This document shows, piece after piece, positions 21,966 through 33,537 of a stretch of 64,000 nt of DNA. The position numbers and the translations under genes were made by a program. Source of the DNA: Stomoxys calcitrans (Eukaryota; Arthropoda; Insecta; Diptera; Muscidae); the NCBI RefSeq assembly GCF_963082655.1, contig NC_081552.1, positions 54,214,286 to 54,278,285 of the forward strand. Reading direction: 5' to 3'. Under the pieces are notes generated by a model. The model worked only from the letters and a program-made list of their open reading frames with translations. It was not told the DNA's origin and did not search any database. How positions within the stretch are numbered: position 1 is the stretch's first letter; each line of letters starts with the position of its first letter.

Positions 21966-23223
21966 ACAAGTAAAAAGGCGTTAAGTTCGGTCGGGCCGAT
22001 CTTTGGATACCCACCACCTCGGGAATATATGTAGACCACCGTTCATCAAAATCCGGTAAAAATTGCATACCTTATGTCCCATAGCAGTTATAACGAAATA
22101 TTTTCCGATTTTGACCAAATACTAATAAGTACAAGTCATTGTTCAATGGTGTACAACAAAATTTTGATCTTTTCAGTAGCTATATCTAAAAATAAACCGG
22201 TCTGAACCACACACAACATCGATGTCGAAAAGCCTAAATAAGTCACTGTGTCGAATTTCAGTGAAATCGGATTTCAAATTCGACTTTTATGGGGCCAAGA
22301 CTTTAAATCCCGATATCGGTCCATATGGCAGCTATATCCAAATCTGGACTGATTTGGGCCAAGTTGCAGAAAAATTTCTGAGAGCCTAACACAACTCAAT
22401 GTCCCAAATTGCGGCGAAATCGGACAATAAATGCGCATTTTATGGCCCCAAAACCATAGATCGAGAGATCGGTCTATATGGCAGCTATATGCAAATCTTG
22501 ATCGTTTTGAGCCAAATTGCAGAAGTATGTCGAGGGGCTTAACTAAACTCACTATCCCAAATTTCGGCGAAATCGGATAATAAATGCGCCTTTTATGGGC
22601 CTAAGACCCTAAATCGGATGATCGGTCTATATGGCAGCTATATCCAAATCTGAACCGATCAGAGCTAAATTGAAGAAAGATGTCAATGGGCCTAAAACAA
22701 CTCACTGTCCCAAATTTCAGCAAAATCGGATAATAAATGTGGCTTTTATGGGCCTAAGAACCTAAATCTGAGGATCGGTTTATATGGCAACTGTATCCAA
22801 ATCTGGACAGATCTGGGCAAAATTAACGAAGGATGCTAGAGGGCCAAACACAACTTACTGTCCCAAATTTCAGCAAAATCGGGCCTAAGACCCTAAATCG
22901 GAGGATCAGTCTATATGGCAACTATATCCAAATCTGAACCGATCTAAGCCAAATTGACGAAAGATGTCAAAGGCCTAACACAACTCACTGACTGAAATTC
23001 CAGCAAAATCGGATAATAAATGTGGCTTTTATGGGCCTAAGACCTTAAATCTGAGGATCGGTTTATATGACAGCTATATCCAAATCTGGACCGATCTGGG
23101 CAAAATTAACGAAGGGCGTTCGGGGGCCTAACACAACACTCTGTCCCAAAATTCAGCAAAATCGGATAATAAATGTGGCTTTTATGAGCCTAAGACCCTA
23201 AATCGGCAGATCGGTCTATATGG
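21966..23223 (-). mobile_element. HINE-2, 3' end plus about seven tandem units
   Basis: Starts AAGTAAAAAGGCGTTAAG with a GTTCGGTCGGGCCGAT hairpin and ATACCCACCACCTCGGG. Tandem units of about 150 bp follow, each with ATCGGATAATAAATG, GGGCCTAAGACCCTAAATC and GGTCTATATGGCAGCTATA. The array is cut at 23223 by family A; the 5' TATACCC box is missing. One unit lacks about 40 bp (near 22885). Confidence 0.85.
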
Positions 23224-24150
23224 GGTCCGCCCCCAAAACACCCTTCAAATCGCCCATGTTTGTCTACTGTGGCAATAAATAGGCCAAGTGTTTGGGGATC
23301 GTCTCACCCCATAAACTCCCCCTAAACCAATGGCAATTGGGGCTCAAATAAAAGAAATTTGAGAATAAAGCACGATGCTGATATTTTTTCAGAGCTAAGT
23401 GCTTGGGTGGCCGCCCCACCTTACATACCCCACAAACTGGGCATATATGTGGATTATGGCAAATGGGGCCCAAATCTGCTATCTGTTTTATATACCGACT
23501 ATGGCAATAAATAGCTTAAATGTGGTTTTTGAGAGTAGAGTATGTATCTGATATCCAGGGTTTGGCAACTCTAATCCATTACCAATACCAAGAGAATGAA
23601 GTAGATCTAACATCCAAACTGTAATGGGCAGACCCTCTCCTTACCCTATTTTCGAAAACGTCAGATGTCAGAGATTGGTGGGGCGATTAAAGCGAAATTT
23701 AGTTTGTTTATAATCTCTCACAAACAGAAATTTTGTATCCTTATTTAGGGTGGGATATCTAGGGGGACGGCGCCACATCCAAATCCCGCCAAATTGAAAT
23801 ATAAAACAATAATGACAATGACATGAAAGTTATTTGAGACTAGATCACGAATCAGATATATGGGCGTCCACCTCACCACCAAAAATACGAATCCGCTTAC
23901 CCCCCAAAAAAAAACCTTAAACCTTATAGACCGATCGGGACAATATGGGACTCAAACAAATGGTATTCGGGAGTAGAATACGAATATGTTAAGAAAAATT
24001 ACCCGAAAGTCTCAGTCGAGCCGTATCTCCACCCTAAACACCCCTCAAATTTTTATTTTGACCGAATGAAACATTATCGGACTCAAATAAAAACTATTTG
24101 AGAATATCATAAATATAAAAATAAAATCTAAATTTGGGACTAAGTATCAG
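23224..24150 (+). mobile_element. Family A array, about seven units
   Basis: Two stretches. 23224-23790 parallels 21240-21825 and ends near a GGGGGACGGCGCC remnant of the 3' terminus. 23791-24150 has further units (GGGACTCAAACAAATGG, GAGTAGAATACG). Part of the first contains AATCTCTCACAAACAGAAATT not seen in its sister block. Confidence 0.65.
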
Positions 24151-24154
24151 GGAG

Positions 24155-24889
24155 CCATTCGGACCATAATTGAATTGAATGTTGGAGACCATAGAATAAG
24201 TCATTGTTGAAAATTTCAGCCAAATCGAAAAGGAATTTGCGCCCTTTAGGCGCTCACGAAGTAAAACAGGGAGATTGGTTTATAGGGGAGTAAAGGAGTA
24301 AAGCTAGACGCTTGAAATTTTGCACAAATACTTTTTATTACTGTAGGTCAAGATTGTAAATGGGCCAAATCGGTCCACGTTTTGATATAGCTGCCATATA
24401 AACCGATTCTTATCCGATTTGGCTGTAATTTTGTACGTGGTGTTTTGTTTGACTTCCAACAAATGTGCTTAGTATGGCGCAAATCGGTACATAACCTGAT
24501 ATAGCTGCCATATAAACCGATTTTGGATCTTGACTTATTGAGCCTCTAGAGGGCACAATTATCATCCGATTTGGCAGAAATTTTATACAACGTCTTCTTC
24601 CATCACCTTAAATATACGTGTCAAATATGGTCCGAATCGGTCTATAGCCTGAGCCCCTAAAGGGCGCAATTTGAATTGGCTGAAATTATAACTTCTACTA
24701 TGATTTCCAACATTCAGTTCCATTATGGTTCTAATCGGACCATAACTTGCTATAGCTCCATTATTATAGCAATTCTTTTCTTTTATCCTTTGTTTGCCTT
24801 AGTATCGGGAAAACAACTCGAAAAATGCGATCTATGGTAAAGGGTATATAAGATTCGGCCCTGCCGCACTTAGCACGATTTTACTTGTT
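24155..24889 (+). mobile_element. HINE-1, 5' truncated, with an inverted fragment at its start
   Basis: 24155-24287 is HINE-1 unit sequence in minus orientation (GGACCATAATTGAATTGAATG). From about 24288 the words are plus oriented (GAGTAAAGCTAGACGCTTG, then units) and end with the CGGCCCTGCCGCACTTAGC hairpin region and TTTTACTTGTTT. The hairpin is damaged (GCCGCAC for GCCGAAC). Confidence 0.75.
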
Positions 24890-24890
24890 T

Positions 24891-25244
24891 TTTTTATACC
24901 CACCACCGAAGGATGGGGGTATATTCATTTTGTCATTCCGTTTGCAACACATCGAAATATCCATTTCCGACCCTATAAAGTATATATATTCTTGATCAGC
25001 GTAAAAATCTAAGACGATCTAGACATGTCCATCCGTCTGTCCGTCTGTCTGTTGAAATCACGCTTGTACTTGACTTGTACTTATAAGTATTTGGTCCAAA
25101 TCGGAACATATTTCGATATAGCTGCTATGGGGCATAAGGTATGCATTTTTCTCCGGATTTTGACGAAAGGTGTTTTACATATATACCCGAGGTGGTGGGT
25201 ATCCAAAGTTCGGCCCGGCCGAACTTAACGCCTTTTTATTTGTT
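24891..25244 (+). mobile_element. Minimal complete HINE-2, about 350 bp
   Basis: All terminal parts and nothing else: TTTATACCCACCACCGAAGG, ATTTCCGACCCTATAAAG, a short GTCTGTCCGTCTGTCTG tract, a single body segment (TCGATATAGCTGCTATGGGG), then GAGGTGGTGGGTATCC, a perfect GTTCGGCCCGGCCGAAC hairpin and TTAACGCCTTTTTATTTGTTT. It has no internal tandem array. It follows HINE-1 head to tail and is itself followed by HINE-1. Confidence 0.9.
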
Positions 25245-25246
25245 TT

Positions 25247-26586
25247 TTTTATACCCTCCACCATAAGATGGGGGGTATACTAATTTCGTCATTCTGTTTG
25301 TAACTACTCGAAATATTCGTCTGAGACCCCATAAAGTATATATATTCTTGATCGTCGTGACATTTTATGTCGATCTAGCCATGTCCGTCCGTCTGTCCGT
25401 CCGTCCGTCCGTCCGTCCGTCTGTCTGTCGAAAGCACGCTAACTTCCGAAGGAGTAAAGCTAGCCGCTTGAAATTTTGCATAAATATTTCTTATTAGTGT
25501 AGGTCGGTTGGTATTGTAAATGGGCCATATCGGTCCATGTTTTTATATAGCTGCCATATAAACCGATCTTGGGTCTTGACTTCTTGAGCCTCTAGAGGGC
25601 GCAATTCTTATCCGATTTGAATGAATTTTGGCACGACGTGTTTCGTTATGATATCCAACAACTGTGCTAAGTATGGTTCAAATCGGTCCATAACCTGATA
25701 TGGCTGCCATATAAACCGATCTTGGGTCTTGACTTCTTGAGCCTCTAGCGTGCGCAATTCTTATCCGATCAGAATGAAATTTTGCACAACGTGTTTCGTT
25801 ATGATATCCAACAACTGTGCTAAGTATGGTTTAAATTGGTCCATAACCTGATATAGCTGCCATATAAACCGATCTTGGGTCTTGACTTCTTGAGCCTCTA
25901 GAGGGCACAATTCTTATCCGATTTGAATGAATTTTTGCACGAAGTATTTCGTTATGATATCCAACAACTGTGCCAAGTATGGTTGAAATCGGTCTATAAC
26001 CTGATATAGCTGTCATATAAACAGATCTGGGGATTTGACTTCTTGATCTTCTAGAGGGCGCAATTCCTATCCGATTTGGCTGAAATTTTGCATGACGTAT
26101 TTTATTTTTACTTTCAACAACTGTGTGAAATAAGGTTCAAATCGGTTCATAACCTGATATAGCTGCCATATAAACCGATCTGGGATCTTGACTTCTTGAC
26201 CCCTAGAGGTCGCAATTATTATCCGATATGCCTAAAATTTTGTACGACGGATCCTCTCATGACCATCAACAAACGTGTTTATTATGGTCTGAATCGGATC
26301 CGATACAGATCCCATAAAAACCGTTCTCTCTATTTTACTTCGTGAGCCCCAATGGGCGCAATTCTTACACGAATTGGCTGAAATTTTACACAGGTCTCCA
26401 ACATATAATTTAATTGTGGTCCGAACCGGACCATATCTTGATATCGTTTTAATAGCAGAGCAACTCTTTTCTTATATCCTTTTTTGCCTAAGAAGAGATG
26501 CCAGGAAAAGAACTCGACAAATGCGATCTATGGTGGAGGGTATATAAGATTCGGCCCGGCCGAACTTAGCACGCTTTTACTTGTTT
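25247..26586 (+). mobile_element. HINE-1, full length, about 1.34 kb, with near-identical inverted partner
   Basis: Complete: TTTTATACCCTCCACCATAAG, CCATAAAGTATATATATTC, the GTCC tract with six consecutive GTCC between GTCT units, about six internal units, then GGTGGAGGGTATATAAG, CGGCCCGGCCGAAC and CTTTTACTTGTTT. The copy at 29213-30554 is nearly the same sequence in reverse, sharing private changes such as CGGATCCGATACAGATCCC and CACGAATTGG. No ORF of its own; short frames over the units are coincidental. Confidence 0.93.
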
Positions 26587-26761
26587 ACTTTAATTTTAAC
26601 AAATTTAATTGTTAGAAAATAGATTTTAAGCCTATTCTCAATTCTTGTTTTTTTTTTTTTGTTTTTAATAACTTTAATAATGATCTTTGGTGAAGGCCCT
26701 TTTAATGGTTATCCTGACATGTAATAATAGTGAAAAACTTTTATATCTGTGTTGGCTTGTA

Positions 26762-27223
26762 CAGTGCGTCCATTTGTTTCACTTAACCGTAATTGTCAGT
26801 TAAGTCTGGCTCGGATAAGTGAAATTGGTTTTCAGTTAATCGATAAGACATAAATGAAAGTGAATTTTCACTCCACTAATTATGTATGAAAAAACTGGTT
26901 TTGAATCTAGAAAAGTCAGAAATAACTTTTGCCGAAATGATAACATATGTTTTTGCAAAGCTAATTGCCGACGCAATTTTTTTCTATTCCAGATAGTTTC
27001 CTATAAAAATGTCTTTTTCACTTAACCGTCTTAAGTTGCACATGAAAACAATATTTGCGGTACAAAAACTTTTTCAGTTAAGCGGCATTTTCGGTTAAAC
27101 GAAATTTCTAATATGAGATTTCAATAATATTGAATAACACCAAAAATGTATGATTCTTCCCATCAGTTTTCACTTAAGCGGTATTTGCCACTAAAGCGTA
27201 TTACAGTTATGCGGTTTCGGCTG
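26762..27223. mobile_element. Possible pogo/Tigger-like MITE
   Basis: Flanked by TA on both sides (26760-26761 and 27224-27225), starts CAGTGCG and ends CGGCTG, i.e. CAG...CTG termini. It contains many CACTTAACCG, CAGTTAAGCGG, CGGTTAAACG and CACTTAAGCGG words (26780, 27019, 27075, 27092, 27171), typical of the sub-terminal parts of pogo-type elements. Terminal repeats are only weakly alike and no transposase is visible. Assignment is tentative. Confidence 0.45.
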
Positions 27224-27225
27224 TA

Positions 27226-27734
27226 TATATTCTTTTCCCCATACAAATTTGTCTGCATTTCCTTGTATGTACATATAACACATTCACATTAAAAATTTCA
27301 AAATCAAGTGGATGAAATATTGCTGTCGGCGTGGCGTCTGCATTGAAGAGTGAACCAACATGTGTTTGTGTACTGCATCTATCCTGCTGCATTCTAGTGT
27401 ATGGGTGGGTGTATGTGTGTCTTTGGTGTAAAGCTATGTCTGTTTGTTCATTCGAATATGTTGTGTTTGGTCAGTAACACAGTATGAGATGGCCAGACAA
27501 CACCCTTGTGTAAGGCAACAAACTGTTCTCATTATTCTCATACCAACAGTTTTTTTGGGTAAAAATAACCGAGAAGTCTTTGGCCGAGAATATTTCATCT
27601 TTGTGCCTTCTTTTTCTTTGTTTTGTATGTTGGAGTTGAACTTCATTTATCCAGAGAACAAATGTTTATTGTCCCTTATGCTTGTAAGGTGTGTAATTGA
27701 TGCCTTTATTATGGCGTCTGAAAGTCTGAGAATA
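27226..27734. other. Unassigned low-repeat sequence
   Basis: A 106-codon open frame (27444-27764) overlaps a 70-codon frame on the other strand. Neither has a recognisable domain. No TE words. Confidence 0.45.
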
Positions 27735-28496
27735 ACAGAACACTTTGTGCAAAATTTTACCTAAATTGGACATAAAGTTCGGCTTTCAGGGGATCAAGAA
27801 GTCAAATCGGGAGAACGGTTTATATGGTTGTAGACTGATTTGAACCGTATTTGGCACAGTTGTTGGAAGTCATAACAGAACACTATGTGCAAAATTTTAG
27901 CTAAATTGGACAAAAATTGCAGCTTCCAGGGGATCAAGAAATCAAATCGGTATATCTGTGTATATAGGAGCTATGTCAGGTTATAGATCGATTTGGACTG
28001 TACTTGGCAAAGTTTTTAGAAGCCGTAGTAGAACACCGCATGCAAAATTTCAGCCAAATCGTACAAAAATTGTGGCTTCCAGGAGCTCAAGAATTCAAAT
28101 CAGCAGATCGGACCGTGGACAGCAGTGATTTGGACCGTACTTGGCACATCTATTCGAAGTCATAACAGAACCTTATCGGCAAATTTGTAGTCAAATCGGA
28201 CAAAAATTGAGCCTTCCAGGGGATTAGGAATCGGGAGATCGGTTTATATGGGAGCTATATCCTCCTCAACGACCTACATCAATACCAAACATCTGTGCAA
28301 ATTTTAAAGCGGCTAGCTTTACGCATTCGACCGCTATAGTGATTTCGACTGACGGGACATTGCTAGATCGACTCAGAATGTTGAGACGATCCAGAATATA
28401 TATACTTTATGAGATCGCAGATCAATATTTCGAGGTGTTACAAACGAAAGGGCTAGATTAGTATACCCCCATCCTATGGTGGCTGGTATAAAAATA
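27735..28496 (-). mobile_element. HINE-1 variant, 3' end missing
   Basis: Units have GGACAAAAATTGCAGCTTCC and AGGGGATCAAGAAGTCAAAT, a variant also seen at 41.4-41.8 kb. The 5' end at the right is intact in form (GATCCAGAATATATATAC, TATACCCCCATCCTATGG, GGTATAAAAA). The GGAC tract is nearly absent (GACTGACGGGAC). Confidence 0.75.
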
Positions 28497-29212
28497 ATTT
28501 CTACAAAGTATATGATTGCACTATCTAATTCAGAGAATTTTTCCAAGAGTTTCGGATATATGGTTTCTCTTCCGTCTCTAAGATGTTCATCAAAGCTTCT
28601 ATCTTTCCCTTTCGTACACGTCTTAGACTTCTTATCCCTAAATTCCACATTCGACTAAAGATCACACAAATAATCCAATACATCCAACTTTTCACTCAGG
28701 TAGAGATACAGTGAAACAATTACGAAGATATCACCTTGCCTTGGAGCACCCCCTGTTTCACTCTATGGGGCTTAGATTTCTTATCTCTATATTTCACATA
28801 CGACCGAAGACCAAACTAACATTTCGTAAATCAACATTTCAGCCTCGACTGGGGGACGTGATGTAAAAAACGTGGCCTGAACGTGGTCAATCTTATAAGT
28901 TGGGATGGATTAGGGGACATGAAACTAACGGAGATATCATAGCGTCTTGGGGCTTGGACCTCTGGCTACTGCCATGATGAACAGTGAGGCAGCGCTGAAG
29001 GCTTTAGCGTCGGGCCTTGTTAGATCGGGACTCCTTGAAAGATGCAAAGAGATTATTTGAACCATGAGAAGGCTTACATGTTCTGCTGCGCCAATAGCCA
29101 TCAAGTGGTGGCGGAGAAAAAAACCACTGACTAGCTGGTCAGGAATATGTGGGCCCTTTCCCACCAGTGGGGACGCTCTCTTCGATAACCGATGGGTACT
29201 CATCCAATGACA
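28497..29212. other. Unassigned sequence with a possible RNase H relic
   Basis: Around 28979-29053 the plus strand reads NSEAALKALASGLVRSGLL and ERCKEII. This resembles the SxAALxAL helix region of a LINE or Ty3 RNase H domain. A stop follows at once and no catalytic residues can be confirmed. The rest, including two similar CTTATC-TCTATATTTCACAT words, is unassigned. Confidence 0.3.
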
Positions 29213-30554
29213 ACAAGTAAAAGCGTGCTAAGTTCGGCCGGGCCGAATCTTATATACCCTCCACCATAGATCGCATTTGTCGAGTTCTTTTCCTGGCATC
29301 TCTTCTTAGGCAAAAAAGGATATAAGAAAAGAGTTGCTCTGCTATTAAAACGATATCAAGATATGGTCCGGTTCGGACCACAATTAAATTATATGTTGGA
29401 GACCTGTGTAAAATTTCAGCCAATTCGTGTAAGAATTGCGCCCATTGGGGCTCACGAAGTAAAATAGAGAGAACGGTTTTTATGGGATCTGTATCGGATC
29501 CGATTCAGACCATAATAAACACGTTTGTTGATGGTCATGAGAGGATCCGTCGTACAAAATTTTAGGCATATCGGATAATAATTGCGACCTCTAGGGGTCA
29601 AGAAGTCAAGATCCCAGATCGGTTTATATGGCAGCTATATCAGGTTATGAACCGATTTGAACCTTATTTCACACAGTTGTTGAAAGTAAAAATAAAATAC
29701 GTCATGCAAAATTTCAGCCAAATCGGATAGGAATTGCGCCCTCTAGAAGATCAAGAAGTCAAATCCCCAGATCTGTTTATATGACAGCTATATCAGGTTA
29801 TAGACCGATTTCAACCATACTTGGCACAGTTGTTGGATATCATAACGAAATACTTCGTGCAAAAATTCATTCAAATCGGATAAGAATTGTGCCCTCTAGA
29901 GGCTCAAGAAGTCAAGACCCAAGATCGGTTTATATGGCAGCTATATCAGGTTATGGACCAATTTAAACCATACTTAGCACAGTTGTTGGATATCATAACG
30001 AAACACGTCGTGCAAAATTTCATTCTGATCGGATAAGAATTGCGCACGCTAGAGGCTCAAGAAGTCAAGACCCAAGATCGGTTTATATGGCAGCCATATC
30101 AGGTTATGGACCGATTTGAACCATACTTAGCACAGTTGTTGGATATCATAACGAAACACGTCGTGCAAAATTCATTCAAATCGGATAAGAATTGCGCCCT
30201 CTAGAGGCTCAAGAAGTCAAGACCCAAGATCGGTTTATATGGCAGCTATATAAAAACATGGACCGATATGGCCCATTTACAATACCAACCGACCTACACT
30301 AATAAGAAATATTTATGCAAAATTTCAAGCGGCTAGCTTTACTCCTTCGGAAGTTAGCGTGCTTTCGACAGACAGACGGACGGACGGACGGACGGACGGA
30401 CGGACAGACGGACGGACATGGCTAGATCGACATAAAATGTCACGACGATCAAGAATATATATACTTTATGGGGTCTCAGACGAATATTTCGAGTAGTTAC
30501 AAACAGAATGACGAAATTAGTATACCCCCCATCTTATGGTGGAGGGTATAAAAA
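29213..30554 (-). mobile_element. HINE-1, full length, inverted partner of 25247-26586
   Basis: Complete 3' hairpin at left (GTTCGGCCGGGCCGAA) and 5' box at right (TATACCCCCCATCTTATGG, GGTGGAGGGTATAAAAA). It differs from its partner by one tetranucleotide unit (seven instead of six GGAC) and a few single-base changes. The flanks are unrelated to those of the partner, so the homology ends at the element boundaries. Confidence 0.93.
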
Positions 30555-30555
30555 T

Positions 30556-31003
30556 TAACCGCAGGTGTAACCCAGGGCTTGGTCTGTTGAGTCAGACATC
30601 GAATCCTATCTAGTCATTTGCGGATGACAGTAATCTCTGTCATTCGTACTCATTCGACCCTAGGCATCGAGAGATTGAGGCGGATTATGGACGATACACT
30701 GCCAGGGTTTGTTGGCCATATCTGATGGGGTCGAATGAATCGAGTAAATCGCTGACACATTACGATCATCTCTGTCTATCAACGGCATAAATGTTGAGCA
30801 ATCAGATGCTCTTGATGTTCTGGGCACGAAGATACAAAGTGATGTCCGTTGGACTAAACATGTATTGGAAGTGTCGAAAGAAACATTCAAGTGCTTAGGC
30901 TTCCCTAAACGGTGTAAGAATTACTTTACTTCTGATCTTCTTAACATCTATACCCTTTCATAAGGCCGAAAATGGAGTACAACTTACCTGTATGGGCTGA
31001 GGA
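30556..31003 (+). pseudogene. Degenerate LINE reverse transcriptase fragment
   Basis: Plus-strand reading gives SFADDSNLCHSYSF around 30614-30655, with the catalytic FADD box at 30617-30628. After a frame change comes LDVLGTKIQSDVRWTKHVLE and KCLGFPKRCKNYFTSDLLNI (about 30809-30951), then KMEYNLPVWA near 30970-31000. These are consecutive palm/thumb parts of a non-LTR reverse transcriptase. At least one frameshift and stops. It ends where a second LINE fragment on the opposite strand begins. Confidence 0.75.
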
Positions 31004-31960
31004 GAGAGGAGAGCAATGGCGTTGATTGCAGATGGTAGGGAATCCAACCTTATTGCCTCCATTGAACAACGTCGCCCGGATCTCCGCCTGCAGCACCGAA
31101 TTATGGTCAGGCAATCTAAAACAGATCTCAGTCCCTGGGTTCTCAATGTAGACCCCCAGGCTTACTCTGACCTCTAGCTTTGATCCATCTGTGTAGCATG
31201 ATTTTCCAAATAACAATACCAGGGTTCTGTCAATCCAAGACTGTGCCGCTGGCAGTAGTGCCTCGCAGTCGACCTCAAGTGTCGTCTCAGGTATCCGATC
31301 GGAAACCTCTGCCCTTCCTTCCAGGTTTCCTATCGTTGCCTCGATTATACCGCGATGGTATGAGCTGCTCCCATCCTCAATCCATTTTAAAATCGCCTTA
31401 ATTCTCATAGCCGCAGTGACTGCCTCACACTTAATCTGTAAGTCTATGGGTTGGATATCTAGAAAAGTCTACAGTGCCCTAGTGGACGTGGTCCTCATCG
31501 CTCCGCCTATGCCGAGACAACATGTTCTCTAAACCAGTTACATCATCCTTACGTTACACTTTTTCTCCATCGCAGTCCACCAACTACTGAGGCGCAAGTA
31601 AGAGTAGTGTTACCACACTCCTGTAGAGCCAGTGGACTATCCTTGGATTATGGCCCCATTTCGAGGCCCGTCTACATATTGTCCAACATCTGTGAGTATT
31701 CGCAGTTTGCTCCGGAACGTGACACTTCCAATAAAGTTCCCTGTCCAAGATCACTCCTAAGTATTTGACCTTGTCAGATATCGAAATCGTTCTATTGAGG
31801 TAACGGTGTGCGTCAAATTGGCCCACCTTTGCGTTCTTTGTGAACCGGTAAATTTCAGTTTTCTCTGGGTTATCATTTAGACGCCAGTCATATGCCTCCT
31901 CTCCAAGACCTTTTCGGCACGTCAAAATAGCTGATTTGTATCCTTACCCGAAAGACGTAT
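30990..31960 (-). pseudogene. Degenerate LINE: RT C-terminus plus RNase H
   Basis: On the minus strand 31925 to 31584 reads NDNPEKTEIYRFT and DKVKYLGVILDRELYWK, the end of an RT domain. Then comes GGAMRTTSTRAL (about 31510-31480), and 31408 to 30990 gives CYTDGSKLEVRVSLGVYIEN followed by LQAEIRAT, the RNase H TDGSK and catalytic Glu (QAE) motifs. The order RT then RNase H is that of jockey/I/R1-type LINEs. Stops and frame changes between the parts show it is dead. Confidence 0.8.
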
Positions 31961-32190
31961 TGTATTAAAAATTAATCCTATTAACAAAGGTTTCGTTAAT
32001 ATTCAAGAATTCTGACAGGGCTTGGCCGCGCTTATTAATGTTGGTACTACCCCACGAAATGTGGTGAGAGTTTGAATTGTTCCCTCATTTCCTGTCTGTT
32101 TTGCCTTCCTTCCTGAAATATAAGTGCCTTTATCTGAATCCCATATGATCTTTATTGGTCTACGAATTTAAGTTTGGGTGTAAGGTGTAC

Positions 32191-33537
32191 TCCATTCTTA
32201 AAATACTTCAATTCAGCCCGATATTCTCATGATGTCTGATTTAGTGGTGTTTTCGGGGGAGAGATGGCCCCCCAGATACTTGGCCCTGAAAAAATATCAG
32301 CATCGTGCTCTTCTCTCAAATACCATTCATTTAAACCCCATATTGCCATTGGCTTAAGAGCAGTTTACAGGATGAGGCGTCCCCCAAACACATGGCCTCA
32401 AAATAGGTTATGGAATTCGTTTTCTAATCTCAAATACCTTTCATTTAAGCCACATATTGACATGGTTGAAAATTTTTTTTCCTTTGAGGGTGTTTTGGGA
32501 AAGGGGTGATGCCCCTAATACATGGTCCTACATTTGGACATCAAATTTGTATTCTACTCCCAAATACCTTTATTTGAGCCCCATATTGCGATGGTCACTA
32601 AAAAATTGCTGTTTGTGGGGTATTTTGGGAAAGGGGTAGACACCCAGAAAATTGGTCCCAAAAATGGGTATCAATTCTTGCTCTACCCCCCAAAACCTTT
32701 CATTTAAGCTCCACATTGACATAGTGGATAAATCTCTTTTAATCTCATTTAAACTCCTTATTGCAAAAGTCAGCAAATATGTCCGATTTGGGGTATTGGC
32801 CCTAAAAACTAAATCTAAATCTTTAGTTCCCCTCTTTTTAAGACCCAAATTGTCTTGGTGAGCAAATACGTCCTACTTGGGGGCTTTTATGGTGGTGGGA
32901 CGTCCGCTATACAGTTGGCCCCGAATGTTGATATCAGATACGTGGTCTACTCCCACATAATTTTAATTTGAGCCCCATATTTCCATAGTCGGCAAACATG
33001 ACCGACTTGGGGGGTGCTTTGGTGGATGGGCGGCCACTCAGTGAGTTGGCCTTGAAAATATATAACGGATTCTTGTTCCACATTAAAAACCCTGTTATTT
33101 GAGCCTCATATTGCAATAGTCAGAAAATACTTACTATTTGGGTGGTGTTGTGGGGGTGGCGTGGCCCCGTAGGCACTTTTCCCGAATATTGATATCAAAT
33201 TCGTGCTTTACTCGCAAAGACCTTTCATTTGAGCCCCATATTGCTATGGTCGTAAATTTGTCCCCTTTGGTGAATGTTTTTGGTGAGAGACGGCCCCCCA
33301 AACACTTGGTCCCATATTTGGATATCAGATTCGTATTCTACATTCAAATTCCTTTTATTTAAGCCCCAAGTGCTGCTTGGGGGGCGTTTTGGGAAAGGGG
33401 TGGACCCCCAGAAACGTGGTCCCACATTTGGATACCAGATTCGTATTCTACTCGCAAATACCTTTCGTTTGAGTCCCATATTGCCATGTTCGGTAAATAT
33501 GTCCGATTTAGGGGGTTTTGGGGCTTGGGGTGGTCCA
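32191..33537 (-). mobile_element. Family A array, about ten units
   Basis: The longest family A array: minus-oriented ACCTTTCATTTAAGCCCCATA, GCCATGGTC-like words and GGGGTGTTTTGGGAAAGGGG G-rich parts, spacing about 130 bp. It has no terminus at either end. At 33537 it joins HINE-1 in the middle of the HINE-1 word GACATTTTATGTCGAT. Confidence 0.8.

Noticed and set aside
25831..26016. Identical 61-residue frame at 25831-26016 and 29781-29966, and relatives with SRSQDPRSVYMAAISGYGPI in many places
   Set aside because: Conservation follows from near-identical HINE-1 units of about 150 bp, a multiple of three in some copies. Frames have no constant start or end and are absent or broken in other full-length copies.
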